Origin: JBAXXL01 sp037127915
GTDB taxonomy: Bacteria > Bacteroidota > Ignavibacteria > Kapaibacteriales > UBA2268
Direction: 5' to 3'
Length of the DNA stretch: 64,000 nucleotides
Assembly: GCA_037127915.1 (NCBI GenBank)
Contig: JBAXXL010000001.1
Location: forward strand, 124,001 to 188,000
Numbering within the stretch: the first letter of the stretch is position 1; every line of letters starts with the position of its first letter. The notes below the pieces were generated by a model. The model was not told where the DNA came from. It ran no database searches and saw only the letters and a program-made list of their open reading frames with translations. Made by a program: the position numbers and the translations under genes. This document shows positions 8,265 through 15,141 of this stretch, one piece after another.

Positions 8265-10640
8265 ATGATAGATACATTAGAAAATATATATTTTTATAAA
8301 GAAGAAATTTCGGATTTAGAACGCGATACTTTGAACGAATTGGAGTACGATCAGGTTCTGAATAAAATAGCAAAATACGCATTATCCGAAATGGGTAGGG
8401 AGATGATAATGAAATCCTTGCCGACTAAAAACAATTTTATCTTGACTAAAGAACTGGATTTGATTGACGAACTGATAAATTTACTTACATCGGACGAAGA
8501 ACTACCAATAGAACGAGTAAGCGATATCAGAAATTTACTTTACAGAGCAAGAATTGAAAACGCGATTCTAAACCCATCCGATATATTAAGTATTGGCGAC
8601 TCGATTAGGATTTATCGTCTGCTAAGAAAGTACTTCATTGATCGTTCCGAGAAATACATATTGTTGTTTGAAGAAGTCAGTTTGCTTTACGAAAACAGAA
8701 TATTAGAAAAGCATATAGACGATGCAATAGACGAGACGGGTTTGGTGCGCGATCCAGCAAGCGCCGAATTGAGTAGAATCCGCCGTTCATTGCAGGAAAA
8801 ATCCGCTCGGCTTAGAAGCCGATTGAGAAAAATTCTGCATAAAGTAGCTGAGGAAGAAATCGTTTCAGATGATTTCTATTCCATCCGCGAAGGCAGATAT
8901 GTTTTACCTATAAAAGCCTCAAACAAAAGGACTATGGCAGGCATTATTCACGGTGTATCGCAAACAGGTCAAACAGTATTTTTGGAACCCGCTGAAATAA
9001 TAGAAATGAATAACGAACTGTCTTTGCTGAAAAGCGAAGAAGAACGTGAAATTTACCGTATATTAACTCAATTGACAGCAGAAATCGGTCAACAAGCACC
9101 GTTGATATTGGGTAGTGTGGATATTTTGGGACATTTGGATGCAGTTATTTCTAAGGCGCGCTACGCATTGGAATACGGTGGAATAAAACCGAAAATAACT
9201 GAAGAAAATATGCTTTCGATGCGCAACATTCGCCATCCATTGTTAGCTCAAGCCAGAAAACGCGATCAAGTGATTCCACTTTCAATAACATTTTCACAAG
9301 AAAAATTGGGACATTTGATAAGCGGTCCGAACGCCGGTGGTAAAACTGTTGCATTGAAAAGCATAGGTTTGAATTTGATTATGGCGCTGTCGGGAATATT
9401 TCCTTTAGGTGAATGTACGGTATCATACCGAAAAATATTTTCATCAATAGGGGATAGGCAATCTATTGCTAATGATTTATCGACTTTTTCCAGCCAGATT
9501 CTCCAGCTAAAGCGGATATTGGAAGAATGTTCATATAGCTCACTTGTTTTGGTTGATGAGATTGGCTCGGGAACAGACCCTCAAGAAGGCGGTGCTTTGG
9601 CGTGTGGAATTCTTGATTCATTCATTAATATTGGGCTATTCTTTGTCGCTACAACTCATCAATCATCATTAAAAACTTACGCTTTAAACCGTGAAAAAAT
9701 AATGAATGCATCGTTGGAATTTGATGAAATTAAATTCCGTCCAACTTATAAATTTTTGGAAGGTATTCCCGGAAATTCTTATGCTTTTTTCTTGGCAAAA
9801 AATGTCGGTTTATCGGAATTGGTTATCAGCCGCGCAAAGACATATTTGGGAAGCCGCCAAAGCGAATTGGAAGAATCAATTTCTGTTTTAGGGAAGTATA
9901 AAGCCGAAGCGGAGCAATTGAGAAGCGATGCCGCTAAATCGAAATTGGAATCCGAAAAATTAGTCGAAAAACTTCAAGAAAAGCTTTCCAAAATTCAGTT
10001 GAAAAGAGATGAAATTCTGAACGATGCTAAATCAAAAGCCAGCGAATTGGTTTTGGGTGCTAACGCATTGATAGAAAAAACAATAAGAGATATAAAAGAA
10101 GAAAAGAAATCCCTATCTGTCGTTAAAAAAGAGTATTCTGAAGAGAAACAAAAGATAGAGCAAGCAATTAAGCCTGAAAAACGCGAATTGTTGCCTGAGG
10201 AAAAACCATTAGCAATCGGCGATATGGTAACTATGGATTCCGCAAATTCTGTGGGAGAAATTGTTGCATTACAAGATGATGGAAAAACCGCATTGGTAGA
10301 TTTTAACGGATTGAAATTCAACACCGCGATTAATAAATTATCCAAATCGGACAAGAAAAGCACACAATTAGCTAAAAAACAGGATTTTGTACGCTTCGAT
10401 GTAGAAAATAAAATTGACGTTCGAGGCGAGAGAGCGGATGCGGCTATCAGACAATTAGATGAGTTTATTTCGGATGCAGTTGTGGGTAATGTAGAACGTC
10501 TGACAATTGTCCACGGTAAAGGCACAGGAGCTTTGCGCCACGCAGTCCACGAATATCTTACGCATCACCCTTCGGTAACTGCTTTTAGAAGCGGCGATTT
10601 GGTCGAAGGCGGCGACGGAGTAACGATAGTTGAGCTATAA
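8265..10640 (+). CDS. mutS2: Endonuclease MutS2 with C-terminal Smr domain
   Basis: 791 residues, full length. A MutS core and clamp (about 1-330) precede the ATPase, with Walker A GPNAGGKTVALKS at about 352-364 and LVDEIGSGTDPQEGGALA as Walker B. A long charged coiled coil (about 520-640) and a linker lead to the Smr nuclease domain: IDVRGERADAAIRQLD and the HGKGTGALR motif near the end. There is no mismatch-recognition domain I, as expected. MutS2 suppresses recombination and, in some bacteria, rescues collided ribosomes through Smr. It is the last gene of the run that began at 3608. Confidence 0.96.
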   Translation: MIDTLENIYFYKEEISDLERDTLNELEYDQVLNKIAKYALSEMGREMIMKSLPTKNNFILTKELDLIDELINLLTSDEELPIERVSDIRNLLYRARIENAILNPSDILSIGDSIRIYRLLRKYFIDRSEKYILLFEEVSLLYENRILEKHIDDAIDETGLVRDPASAELSRIRRSLQEKSARLRSRLRKILHKVAEEEIVSDDFYSIREGRYVLPIKASNKRTMAGIIHGVSQTGQTVFLEPAEIIEMNNELSLLKSEEEREIYRILTQLTAEIGQQAPLILGSVDILGHLDAVISKARYALEYGGIKPKITEENMLSMRNIRHPLLAQARKRDQVIPLSITFSQEKLGHLISGPNAGGKTVALKSIGLNLIMALSGIFPLGECTVSYRKIFSSIGDRQSIANDLSTFSSQILQLKRILEECSYSSLVLVDEIGSGTDPQEGGALACGILDSFINIGLFFVATTHQSSLKTYALNREKIMNASLEFDEIKFRPTYKFLEGIPGNSYAFFLAKNVGLSELVISRAKTYLGSRQSELEESISVLGKYKAEAEQLRSDAAKSKLESEKLVEKLQEKLSKIQLKRDEILNDAKSKASELVLGANALIEKTIRDIKEEKKSLSVVKKEYSEEKQKIEQAIKPEKRELLPEEKPLAIGDMVTMDSANSVGEIVALQDDGKTALVDFNGLKFNTAINKLSKSDKKSTQLAKKQDFVRFDVENKIDVRGERADAAIRQLDEFISDAVVGNVERLTIVHGKGTGALRHAVHEYLTHHPSVTAFRSGDLVEGGDGVTIVEL

Positions 10641-10701
10641 TAATTGTCAATTGTTAATTAGTAGAAAAGAAGAAGAATAGCACGCAGATTATTTATTACC
10701 C

Positions 10702-10785
10702 AATTGTCAGAATCAGGATACCCAAGATTTTAGGATGAACAGGATGAAGTCATACAGAACGAAGTGAAGAATCCATCTTCAAAAA
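10702..10785. repeat. Dispersed composite intergenic repeat, copy 1
   Basis: TTGTCAGAATCAGGAT, an AGGATGAACAGGATG stretch, then GTCATACAGAACGAAGTGAAG and AATCCATCTTC. The same composite order occurs at 52553-52640. The second half is the widespread 'GTCATnC...GAATCnATCTTC' intergenic repeat type; diverged relatives lie at 14870-14898 and 32462-32496. Confidence 0.8.
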
Positions 10786-10830
10786 GGGTATAGAGGATTG
10801 GGTAAAGGGTATGAAGAAATTGAAAATGAG

Positions 10831-10860
10831 AAGGGTGAGCTTATAGCTTCCCCTTTTTTT
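10831..10860 (+). terminator. Rho-independent terminator, probably of the 3608-10640 run
   Basis: AAGGGTGAGC, a TTATA loop and GCTTCCCCTT form a stem of about ten pairs with one mismatch and one G-U pair, followed by seven T. It is 190 bp after the mutS2 stop. Confidence 0.6.
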
Positions 10861-10975
10861 ATGTAGTAAACTCAAAATGAAATCTTGTTAATCTTCTATT
10901 AGGTAGAACAATTGTTAATAAAAGCCAACCAAAATAAATCAACGGACCAAAAAGTGTGAAAAAAATTACACACTA

Positions 10976-10985
10976 GGGGGGGGGG
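10976..10985. repeat. Homopolymer of ten G
   Basis: Ten consecutive G in an AT-rich intergenic region, directly after a short inverted repeat AGTGTG...CACACT (10952-10974). It is about 145 bp before the promoter-like start of the module A leader. Such tracts are prone to slipped-strand change. Confidence 0.85.
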
Positions 10986-11117
10986 ATTCATTTATTTCTT
11001 GAAATAAACACAAAATAACACAAAAATATGCAAAAATAATATATATTATTTGGAAAAAGAATATTAATTTTGTATTGAAAATAAGGTGTACAAAAAATAC
11101 TATTATTATTTCTATTT

Positions 11118-11414
11118 AAAGTTTTTCGATTTATTATATATTGCAGTGGACGGCGTTTATGATAATGATAAAGAAAAGAAAGCCGCAAAGAGCGCGAACC
11201 AACGGTATTACTCAAGGGGGTAGTTCTGTTTTGGTTGGTTTTCTCTCTACTCCCCAAAAATACAAACTAACACATAATTTTCTGATTCGATTTTATAAAA
11301 AAAGCGAATCTACTAATGTAAATCCGCCCCCTTGTAGCTGTTTGAAGAGCTATTTTGGATCGGTAATAGATAGTCTGTAACAAAATCTCTATCACTAACA
11401 TTAGTAGGACGTAT
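11118..11414 (+). promoter_or_regulatory. Module A leader: promoter-like start plus 120-bp conserved core
   Basis: The region aligns with the reverse complement of 31903-32195. Three parts are visible. (1) AAAGTT...TTATTATATATT.GCAGTGGAC (11118-11151), a promoter-like conserved start. (2) A diverged stretch of about 143 bp that still aligns weakly and has a possible hairpin (GGGGGTAG with CTACTCCCC). (3) The core 11295-11414, identical to the other copy at 119 of 120 bases (difference at 11381). In the core CTACTAATGT (11310-11319) pairs with ACATTAGTAG (11398-11407), TAGCT (11335-11339) with AGCTA (11348-11352), and GATAG (11369-11373) with CTATC (11389-11393): a closed three-way junction if transcribed. 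It ends 173 bp before the Cys-rich gene. A structured RNA leader is an inference; a MITE-like repeat is the main alternative. Confidence 0.6.
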
Positions 11415-11587
11415 ATTTTTGTTTAATATTTAATCAAAGTCAAAACAAAAGAAGTTGAATAAAGTTGTACCTTTAGCCGCAAATTTAGTTTATTGTTTGT
11501 AAGAAGAGATGGTACAACACGACTAAAGCAAAATGCTTTTGTTAAAAATCAATAATATTATGTGATATTATATTAGGAAATTTTTCT

Positions 11588-12268
11588 ATGAAAAATATAA
11601 AAAAAATAATGTTGTTAGGATTAGTACTAACAATATTTGCAGTAAATGAAATGAAAGCACAGGATGAGATTACAGAGCCATGTTTGCCGGATTGTATCGG
11701 CGACACTTGGTCACCAGCCTTTCCGGAACCTGCTAATTCAATCGAACTTTTTATTTGCTCACAATGGGGACATACATATACTGCTGTGGTTTACTATAGA
11801 ACAAGATTAGCGTGTAATATGTACTATGATTATTACATTGAGTTTATTGGTTTAACGGATGGGCTACCAGCGTGTTATACTCAGAATAACTTAACTTGGG
11901 CTCAAATGATTAATCAAATAATTCTATTATTTATTGCCGCAAATCCTGGAAATTATCCGCCTCTAATGTCGGGAGACCCTTGCGAGGAGAATTGGAGAAT
12001 TATGAAAGGCAGTTGTTGGTTTTATCGATCACCTGGTGGAGTTGGAGGTGGTATTATTGCACCTTTAACCGAAACAGAACACCTCCATTACCCCTTTGAT
12101 AGTCATTTTGTACCTTGTACAACAGCACAATGCTGTCTTGAGTATTTTACTGTATGTATTGTAAACAATGTCAGAACTATAACAAATACTGGTTATCAGG
12201 AGCCCGAAGACTGTGGAGAAAATGTTCCATACAACTGCCAACCAACGTGCGGTACAATTTACAGATAA
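11588..12268 (+). CDS. Cys-rich secreted protein of module A, unknown family
   Basis: 226 residues; I do not recognise the family. Residues 1-25 are a signal peptide (MKNIKKIMLLGLVLTIFAVN, cut near MKAQ). The mature part has about 15 cysteines and is rich in Tyr and Trp, so it is probably disulfide-bonded outside the inner membrane. It is distantly related to the product of 31063-31752: both have a mid-protein Cys followed by a helix-like stretch, then an M..xCW(F/Y) motif (MKGSCWFYR here, RVMACWYSL there), then HF.PC....C (HFVPCTTAQCC here, HFLPCPGCTAQC there). There is no sorting domain of its own. The next gene follows after 10 bp, its ribosome site AAGGAG overlapping this stop. The conserved leader lies upstream. 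Confidence 0.8.
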   Translation: MKNIKKIMLLGLVLTIFAVNEMKAQDEITEPCLPDCIGDTWSPAFPEPANSIELFICSQWGHTYTAVVYYRTRLACNMYYDYYIEFIGLTDGLPACYTQNNLTWAQMINQIILLFIAANPGNYPPLMSGDPCEENWRIMKGSCWFYRSPGGVGGGIIAPLTETEHLHYPFDSHFVPCTTAQCCLEYFTVCIVNNVRTITNTGYQEPEDCGENVPYNCQPTCGTIYR

Positions 12269-12278
12269 GGAGTTATTT

Positions 12279-12683
12279 ATGAAAAAGATTTATTTGATAT
12301 TTGCAGTTTTATTTCTATCAACTATATCGCTATTTGCAGAAGAAGTCATATTTACGAATCTTGACGGGAAAAGGTTCAAGTATAGCGAATTAAATTATAA
12401 ATTTGTACCGATTGAAATTATAAAAACTCAGTTTATCAATCTTAATAATGAAAAGTTTGAGTTCAATCAACAAATGAAGTGTTGGGAAAGGTTGAGTAAT
12501 AGCAAATCAATTAACTTTTATTGCGAAAATCCCGAATATTTAAGTACACTTCTGTCAAAATTAAATTTAGTGAAAGAAGATATGATTAGTATTGAATCAT
12601 TTGGGACTAATTATACAGGGAAATATTATTACAGTTTACCGAATTACAATCAATTTGGGATAATATTTTTCAATAAGAAGTAG
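12279..12683 (+). CDS. Small secreted protein of module A
   Basis: 134 residues, no family recognised. The start is ATG 12279, chosen because AAGGAG stands 7 bases before it and a clean signal peptide follows (MKKIYLIFAVLFLSTISLFA). An in-frame upstream start at 12213 would add 22 residues that destroy the signal peptide. The mature part is about 115 residues with only two cysteines and many aromatic and Asn residues (LDGKRFKYSEL; YTGKYYYSLPNYNQFG). It lies between the Cys-rich gene and the propeller gene, and a strong hairpin terminator follows its stop. No counterpart with clear sequence similarity is seen in module B, where the same slot holds a different protein. Confidence 0.75.
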   Translation: MKKIYLIFAVLFLSTISLFAEEVIFTNLDGKRFKYSELNYKFVPIEIIKTQFINLNNEKFEFNQQMKCWERLSNSKSINFYCENPEYLSTLLSKLNLVKEDMISIESFGTNYTGKYYYSLPNYNQFGIIFFNKK

Positions 12684-12693
12684 TTTATAATTA

Positions 12694-12725
12694 TGGAGGG
12701 GGAATAGTTGTACCCCTCCATTTTT
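12694..12725 (+). terminator. Terminator or attenuator inside module A
   Basis: TGGAGGGG (12694-12701) pairs perfectly with CCCCTCCA (12713-12720), followed by TTTTT. It lies only 20 bp before the start codon of the next gene, leaving no room for a separate promoter after it. Partial read-through would lower expression of the propeller gene relative to the two genes before it. Confidence 0.8.
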
Positions 12726-12745
12726 AAATAATTAGGGGATTGTTT

Positions 12746-14848
12746 ATGATCAACTCATTAAGAATAATATTTGTATTAGTACTATTTTCATTCTATTCCT
12801 TAGAAGCAGAAATGCAAATTTCAGGAACAGGGTTTTATCCTAATAATCATCAAAATAAAATTAATAGCATAAAAGAGATTAAAGGAAATCTCTATTGCGT
12901 AGGTGCTAATCAATTAATACTAAAAATTTTGAATGATGGTAAATGGGAATATATTTCTGGAAAAATTGGAGGAATTGAATATTATGACCTTGTATCGAGT
13001 AATGATAAAATTATTTTAGCTGGCGATAGTAATAAGATTTTTACGTTTGATAACAACTGGCAAAAACAAACGACCCAATCTATACAATGTTCAGGAAAAA
13101 TATCAAAATTGGAGATTTTAAATAATAACCTCGTTTGTTTAACTTACAGCGGAGAGGTTTGGTACAGCACAGATTATAGTTTAACTTGGCAAAAATTATT
13201 TTTAGATTTCCCGGTAAATAATATCAACATTTTTGATGAAAAATTTTATTTTCCTTCGACCGAAGGTAGAATTTTTGAATATAGCATTCAACTAAAATTT
13301 GAAAAATCCTATACGGTTGACACTAATGTTGTTCTAAATGTGGTTCAAATTAAAGATGAAAAGATGTTTGCCGCAGGGATTTCTAATTATTTCTATCGTT
13401 CGGATGACGGAGGATTGAGTTTCAAGAATGTTAAAATCGGCAGTAATATAAACGATGTAAACTCATTTGAATATATAAATGATACAACTTTATTAGCGGG
13501 TTGCAGCAAAGGCTTAATAGTTTATTCCGATCCAGTAACTAAATGGAGTTACCTGATAGAGGATTATACCAGAACAAGTCTTATTAATATCGGGGAGCAA
13601 TTATACAGCTTGGGGCATGATATAAATAAGATACAAAGAAACCAATTAAAAAGTAATGAACCGTTTTTGGTTTTATTTAAATCAGATACCCCTCAATACG
13701 TTGAATTTTCTGCTGATAATTCTAAAAGTATTACGGAATTTATTGCGTTATCACAAAACAGGTGTTTATATAGATATTCAATAAGTAATTCCGTTATTGA
13801 TAGAATATATGAAAACAAAACTTATATTAAAAGTACAATCGTTGAAGACAACATAATTCTTCTAACGGATAAGTATAATGCAAATATGACTGAACTGCGA
13901 AGTACAATAACTATTCTTAACAAATCAGATTTCTCGGTTTTAAAAACCGTGTCCGCTGATTCGGGATTATCATTTGAAAAAATAGTTAAATATAAAAATG
14001 ATTATTACCTATGCAGGTGGGGAAGTTATTTCTTTAAATATAATCTGGACGGAAACAAGTTGGTAAAAGTTGATTTGCCTGATAGCTTAAACATTACTGA
14101 TATGAAAGTTATTAACAATCAACTTGTGTTAAGAGTATATAGTATTTCAAAAAATGTATATTTATTAAATTATAAAAATGAAACCGTTTTTGATTTAGTT
14201 CACTTGCCCTTTGATGATGTGCTACATGATTATTATTTAGATGAATCAAATAATTTTTATTTTTTATGTTCTAATGATAAAAATTGTTCTGCATCGCTGA
14301 AAAATTCATTTTTAAAAAAATATGATCAGAAGGTTGGGAAATTAATAACCTTAGATTCAATGCTAGTCAACATTTATTCATATAATAAAATCGTTCCAAT
14401 TTCAGATGGGGAATATTTTATAATAGGCCTAAATTGTTTAAACTACACAAATGACAATTTTAAAACCTTTATAAGATATTCTGTACCAGAACACACAACA
14501 TTTTTTGTTTTAGATATAAAAAAGATTGCGAATAAGTATTATGCCTTAATCGATGGTAAACTTTATCTTTTAGAGATAGGTGAAAGTTCGATAAAATTAG
14601 CCGATACCAATGATTTAGCAATATCGCCAAATCCTGCTGGTGATTTTATAATAATAACTTTGAAACCTTCCGAAGGTTTCGAACCTTCGGAAGGTTCTGA
14701 AATCAATATTTTCAACACAATCGGCGAAAGGGTATTATCTGTAGGGACAGGTCGCGACCTGTCCGTTCGAATCAACATTTCCGATTTGCCAAAGGGCGTC
14801 TATTTTGTGAAAGTAGGTGGTGAAACCGCGAAGTTTGTGAAAATGTAA
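12746..14848 (+). CDS. T9SS-sorted beta-propeller protein of module A
   Basis: 700 residues from ATG 12746, preceded by AGGGGAT; a TTG two codons earlier is less likely. Signal peptide MINSLRIIFVLVLFSFYSL. The body resembles a BNR/YCF48-type propeller: SGEVWYSTDYSLTWQKLF and FYRSDDGGLSFKNVKI are typical sialidase-like turns, with weaker repeats after residue 300. The C-terminus is a T9SS type A sorting domain from NPAGDFIIITLKP to the last residues FVKVGGETAKFVKM. That tail is nearly identical to the tail of the 27597-30413 protein at both protein and DNA level. Two palindromes are embedded in frame in the tail (14664-14696 and 14745-14764). It should be exported to the surface by the type IX system; ligand unknown. 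Confidence 0.82.
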   Translation: MINSLRIIFVLVLFSFYSLEAEMQISGTGFYPNNHQNKINSIKEIKGNLYCVGANQLILKILNDGKWEYISGKIGGIEYYDLVSSNDKIILAGDSNKIFTFDNNWQKQTTQSIQCSGKISKLEILNNNLVCLTYSGEVWYSTDYSLTWQKLFLDFPVNNINIFDEKFYFPSTEGRIFEYSIQLKFEKSYTVDTNVVLNVVQIKDEKMFAAGISNYFYRSDDGGLSFKNVKIGSNINDVNSFEYINDTTLLAGCSKGLIVYSDPVTKWSYLIEDYTRTSLINIGEQLYSLGHDINKIQRNQLKSNEPFLVLFKSDTPQYVEFSADNSKSITEFIALSQNRCLYRYSISNSVIDRIYENKTYIKSTIVEDNIILLTDKYNANMTELRSTITILNKSDFSVLKTVSADSGLSFEKIVKYKNDYYLCRWGSYFFKYNLDGNKLVKVDLPDSLNITDMKVINNQLVLRVYSISKNVYLLNYKNETVFDLVHLPFDDVLHDYYLDESNNFYFLCSNDKNCSASLKNSFLKKYDQKVGKLITLDSMLVNIYSYNKIVPISDGEYFIIGLNCLNYTNDNFKTFIRYSVPEHTTFFVLDIKKIANKYYALIDGKLYLLEIGESSIKLADTNDLAISPNPAGDFIIITLKPSEGFEPSEGSEINIFNTIGERVLSVGTGRDLSVRINISDLPKGVYFVKVGGETAKFVKM
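14664..14696. repeat. In-frame palindrome in T9SS tail (module A)
   Basis: Two 15-bp units of the form AACCTTCsGAAGGTT overlap to give a 33-bp near-perfect palindrome inside the coding region. It is read as KPSEGFEPSEG. The same element is at 27751-27783 in the other module at the same place in the tail. Confidence 0.85.
14745..14764. repeat. Second in-frame palindrome in T9SS tail (module A)
   Basis: A perfect 20-bp palindrome, GGACAGGTCG joined to CGACCTGTCC, encoding part of VGTGRDLSVR. Module B has a different palindrome at the matching site (27680-27701). Confidence 0.85.
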
Positions 14849-14869
14849 GATAGTTCATAAAACGAAGAA

Positions 14870-14949
14870 GATGGATTACCGCTTGCGCGGTAATGACAAC
14901 CTCTTATAATATTATTAGATGGAGTCCACCTGCAAGGTGGGCTCCATCT
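14870..14949. repeat. Two adjacent palindromic repeats downstream of module A
   Basis: 14870-14898 is a member of the GGATTnCC...GGnAATGAC repeat type (GATTACCGCTTGCGCGGTAA). 14917-14949 is a hairpin AGATGGAGTCCACC with GGTGGGCTCCATCT, one wobble, followed by TTG. The hairpin is of the same style as those at 16855, 27559 and 56511 and could end the module A transcript. Confidence 0.7.
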
Positions 14950-14999
14950 TTGCCTACTAAATGACTCCACCATCCCCTAAACCCTATACCCTTCTTCGC

Positions 15000-15041
15000 A
15001 TTCATAACTCTTAACTTATAACTCATAACTTATAACTGATT
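15000..15041. repeat. Short AT-rich tandem repeat
   Basis: CATAACT/TTAACTTATAACT-like units repeat about three times (ACTTATAACTCATAACTTAT). Low-complexity intergenic sequence. Confidence 0.6.
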
Positions 15042-15071
15042 CAAAGGTTCCCATAAATGAATAAAAATTAA

Positions 15072-15102
15072 TTGGTAATGTTAATAAACTATTGTAATTT
15101 TA
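15072..15102 (+). promoter_or_regulatory. Bacteroidota-type promoter for the M49-like peptidase gene
   Basis: TTGG (15072-15075) and TAATTTTA (15095-15102) stand 20 bp apart, matching seven of eight positions of TAnnTTTG and a -33 TTG. The start codon at 15142 follows about 40 bp later. Confidence 0.45.
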
Positions 15103-15141
15103 TGGTTTATAAATGTACAATTTTAGATAAAAGGGAACATT

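Larger units (their letters stand above)
10641..11587. other. Long intergenic region between mutS2 and module A
   Basis: 947 bp without a supported gene. It holds the composite repeat, a terminator, the G10 tract and the module A leader, each listed separately. Between the leader core and the start at 11588 the sequence is AT-rich and not similar to the matching part of module B. It contains GTTGTACC (about 11464) and GGTACAAC (about 11511), an 8-bp inverted repeat that could form a further hairpin in the transcript. Confidence 0.7.

Noticed and set aside
10988..11257. 89-codon minus-strand frame
   Set aside because: AT-rich shadow frame over intergenic sequence and the leader; composition unlike a protein and no ribosome site.
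11141..11380. Open frame of 79 codons across the module A leader, ending in the conserved core
   Set aside because: The second copy of the core has stop codons in the matching frame just upstream, there is no ribosome site or signal, and the sequence before the core has diverged without keeping the frame.
11310..11407. Integron attC site
   Set aside because: The inverted ends do not fit RYYYAAC/GTTRRRY, and no integrase is present.
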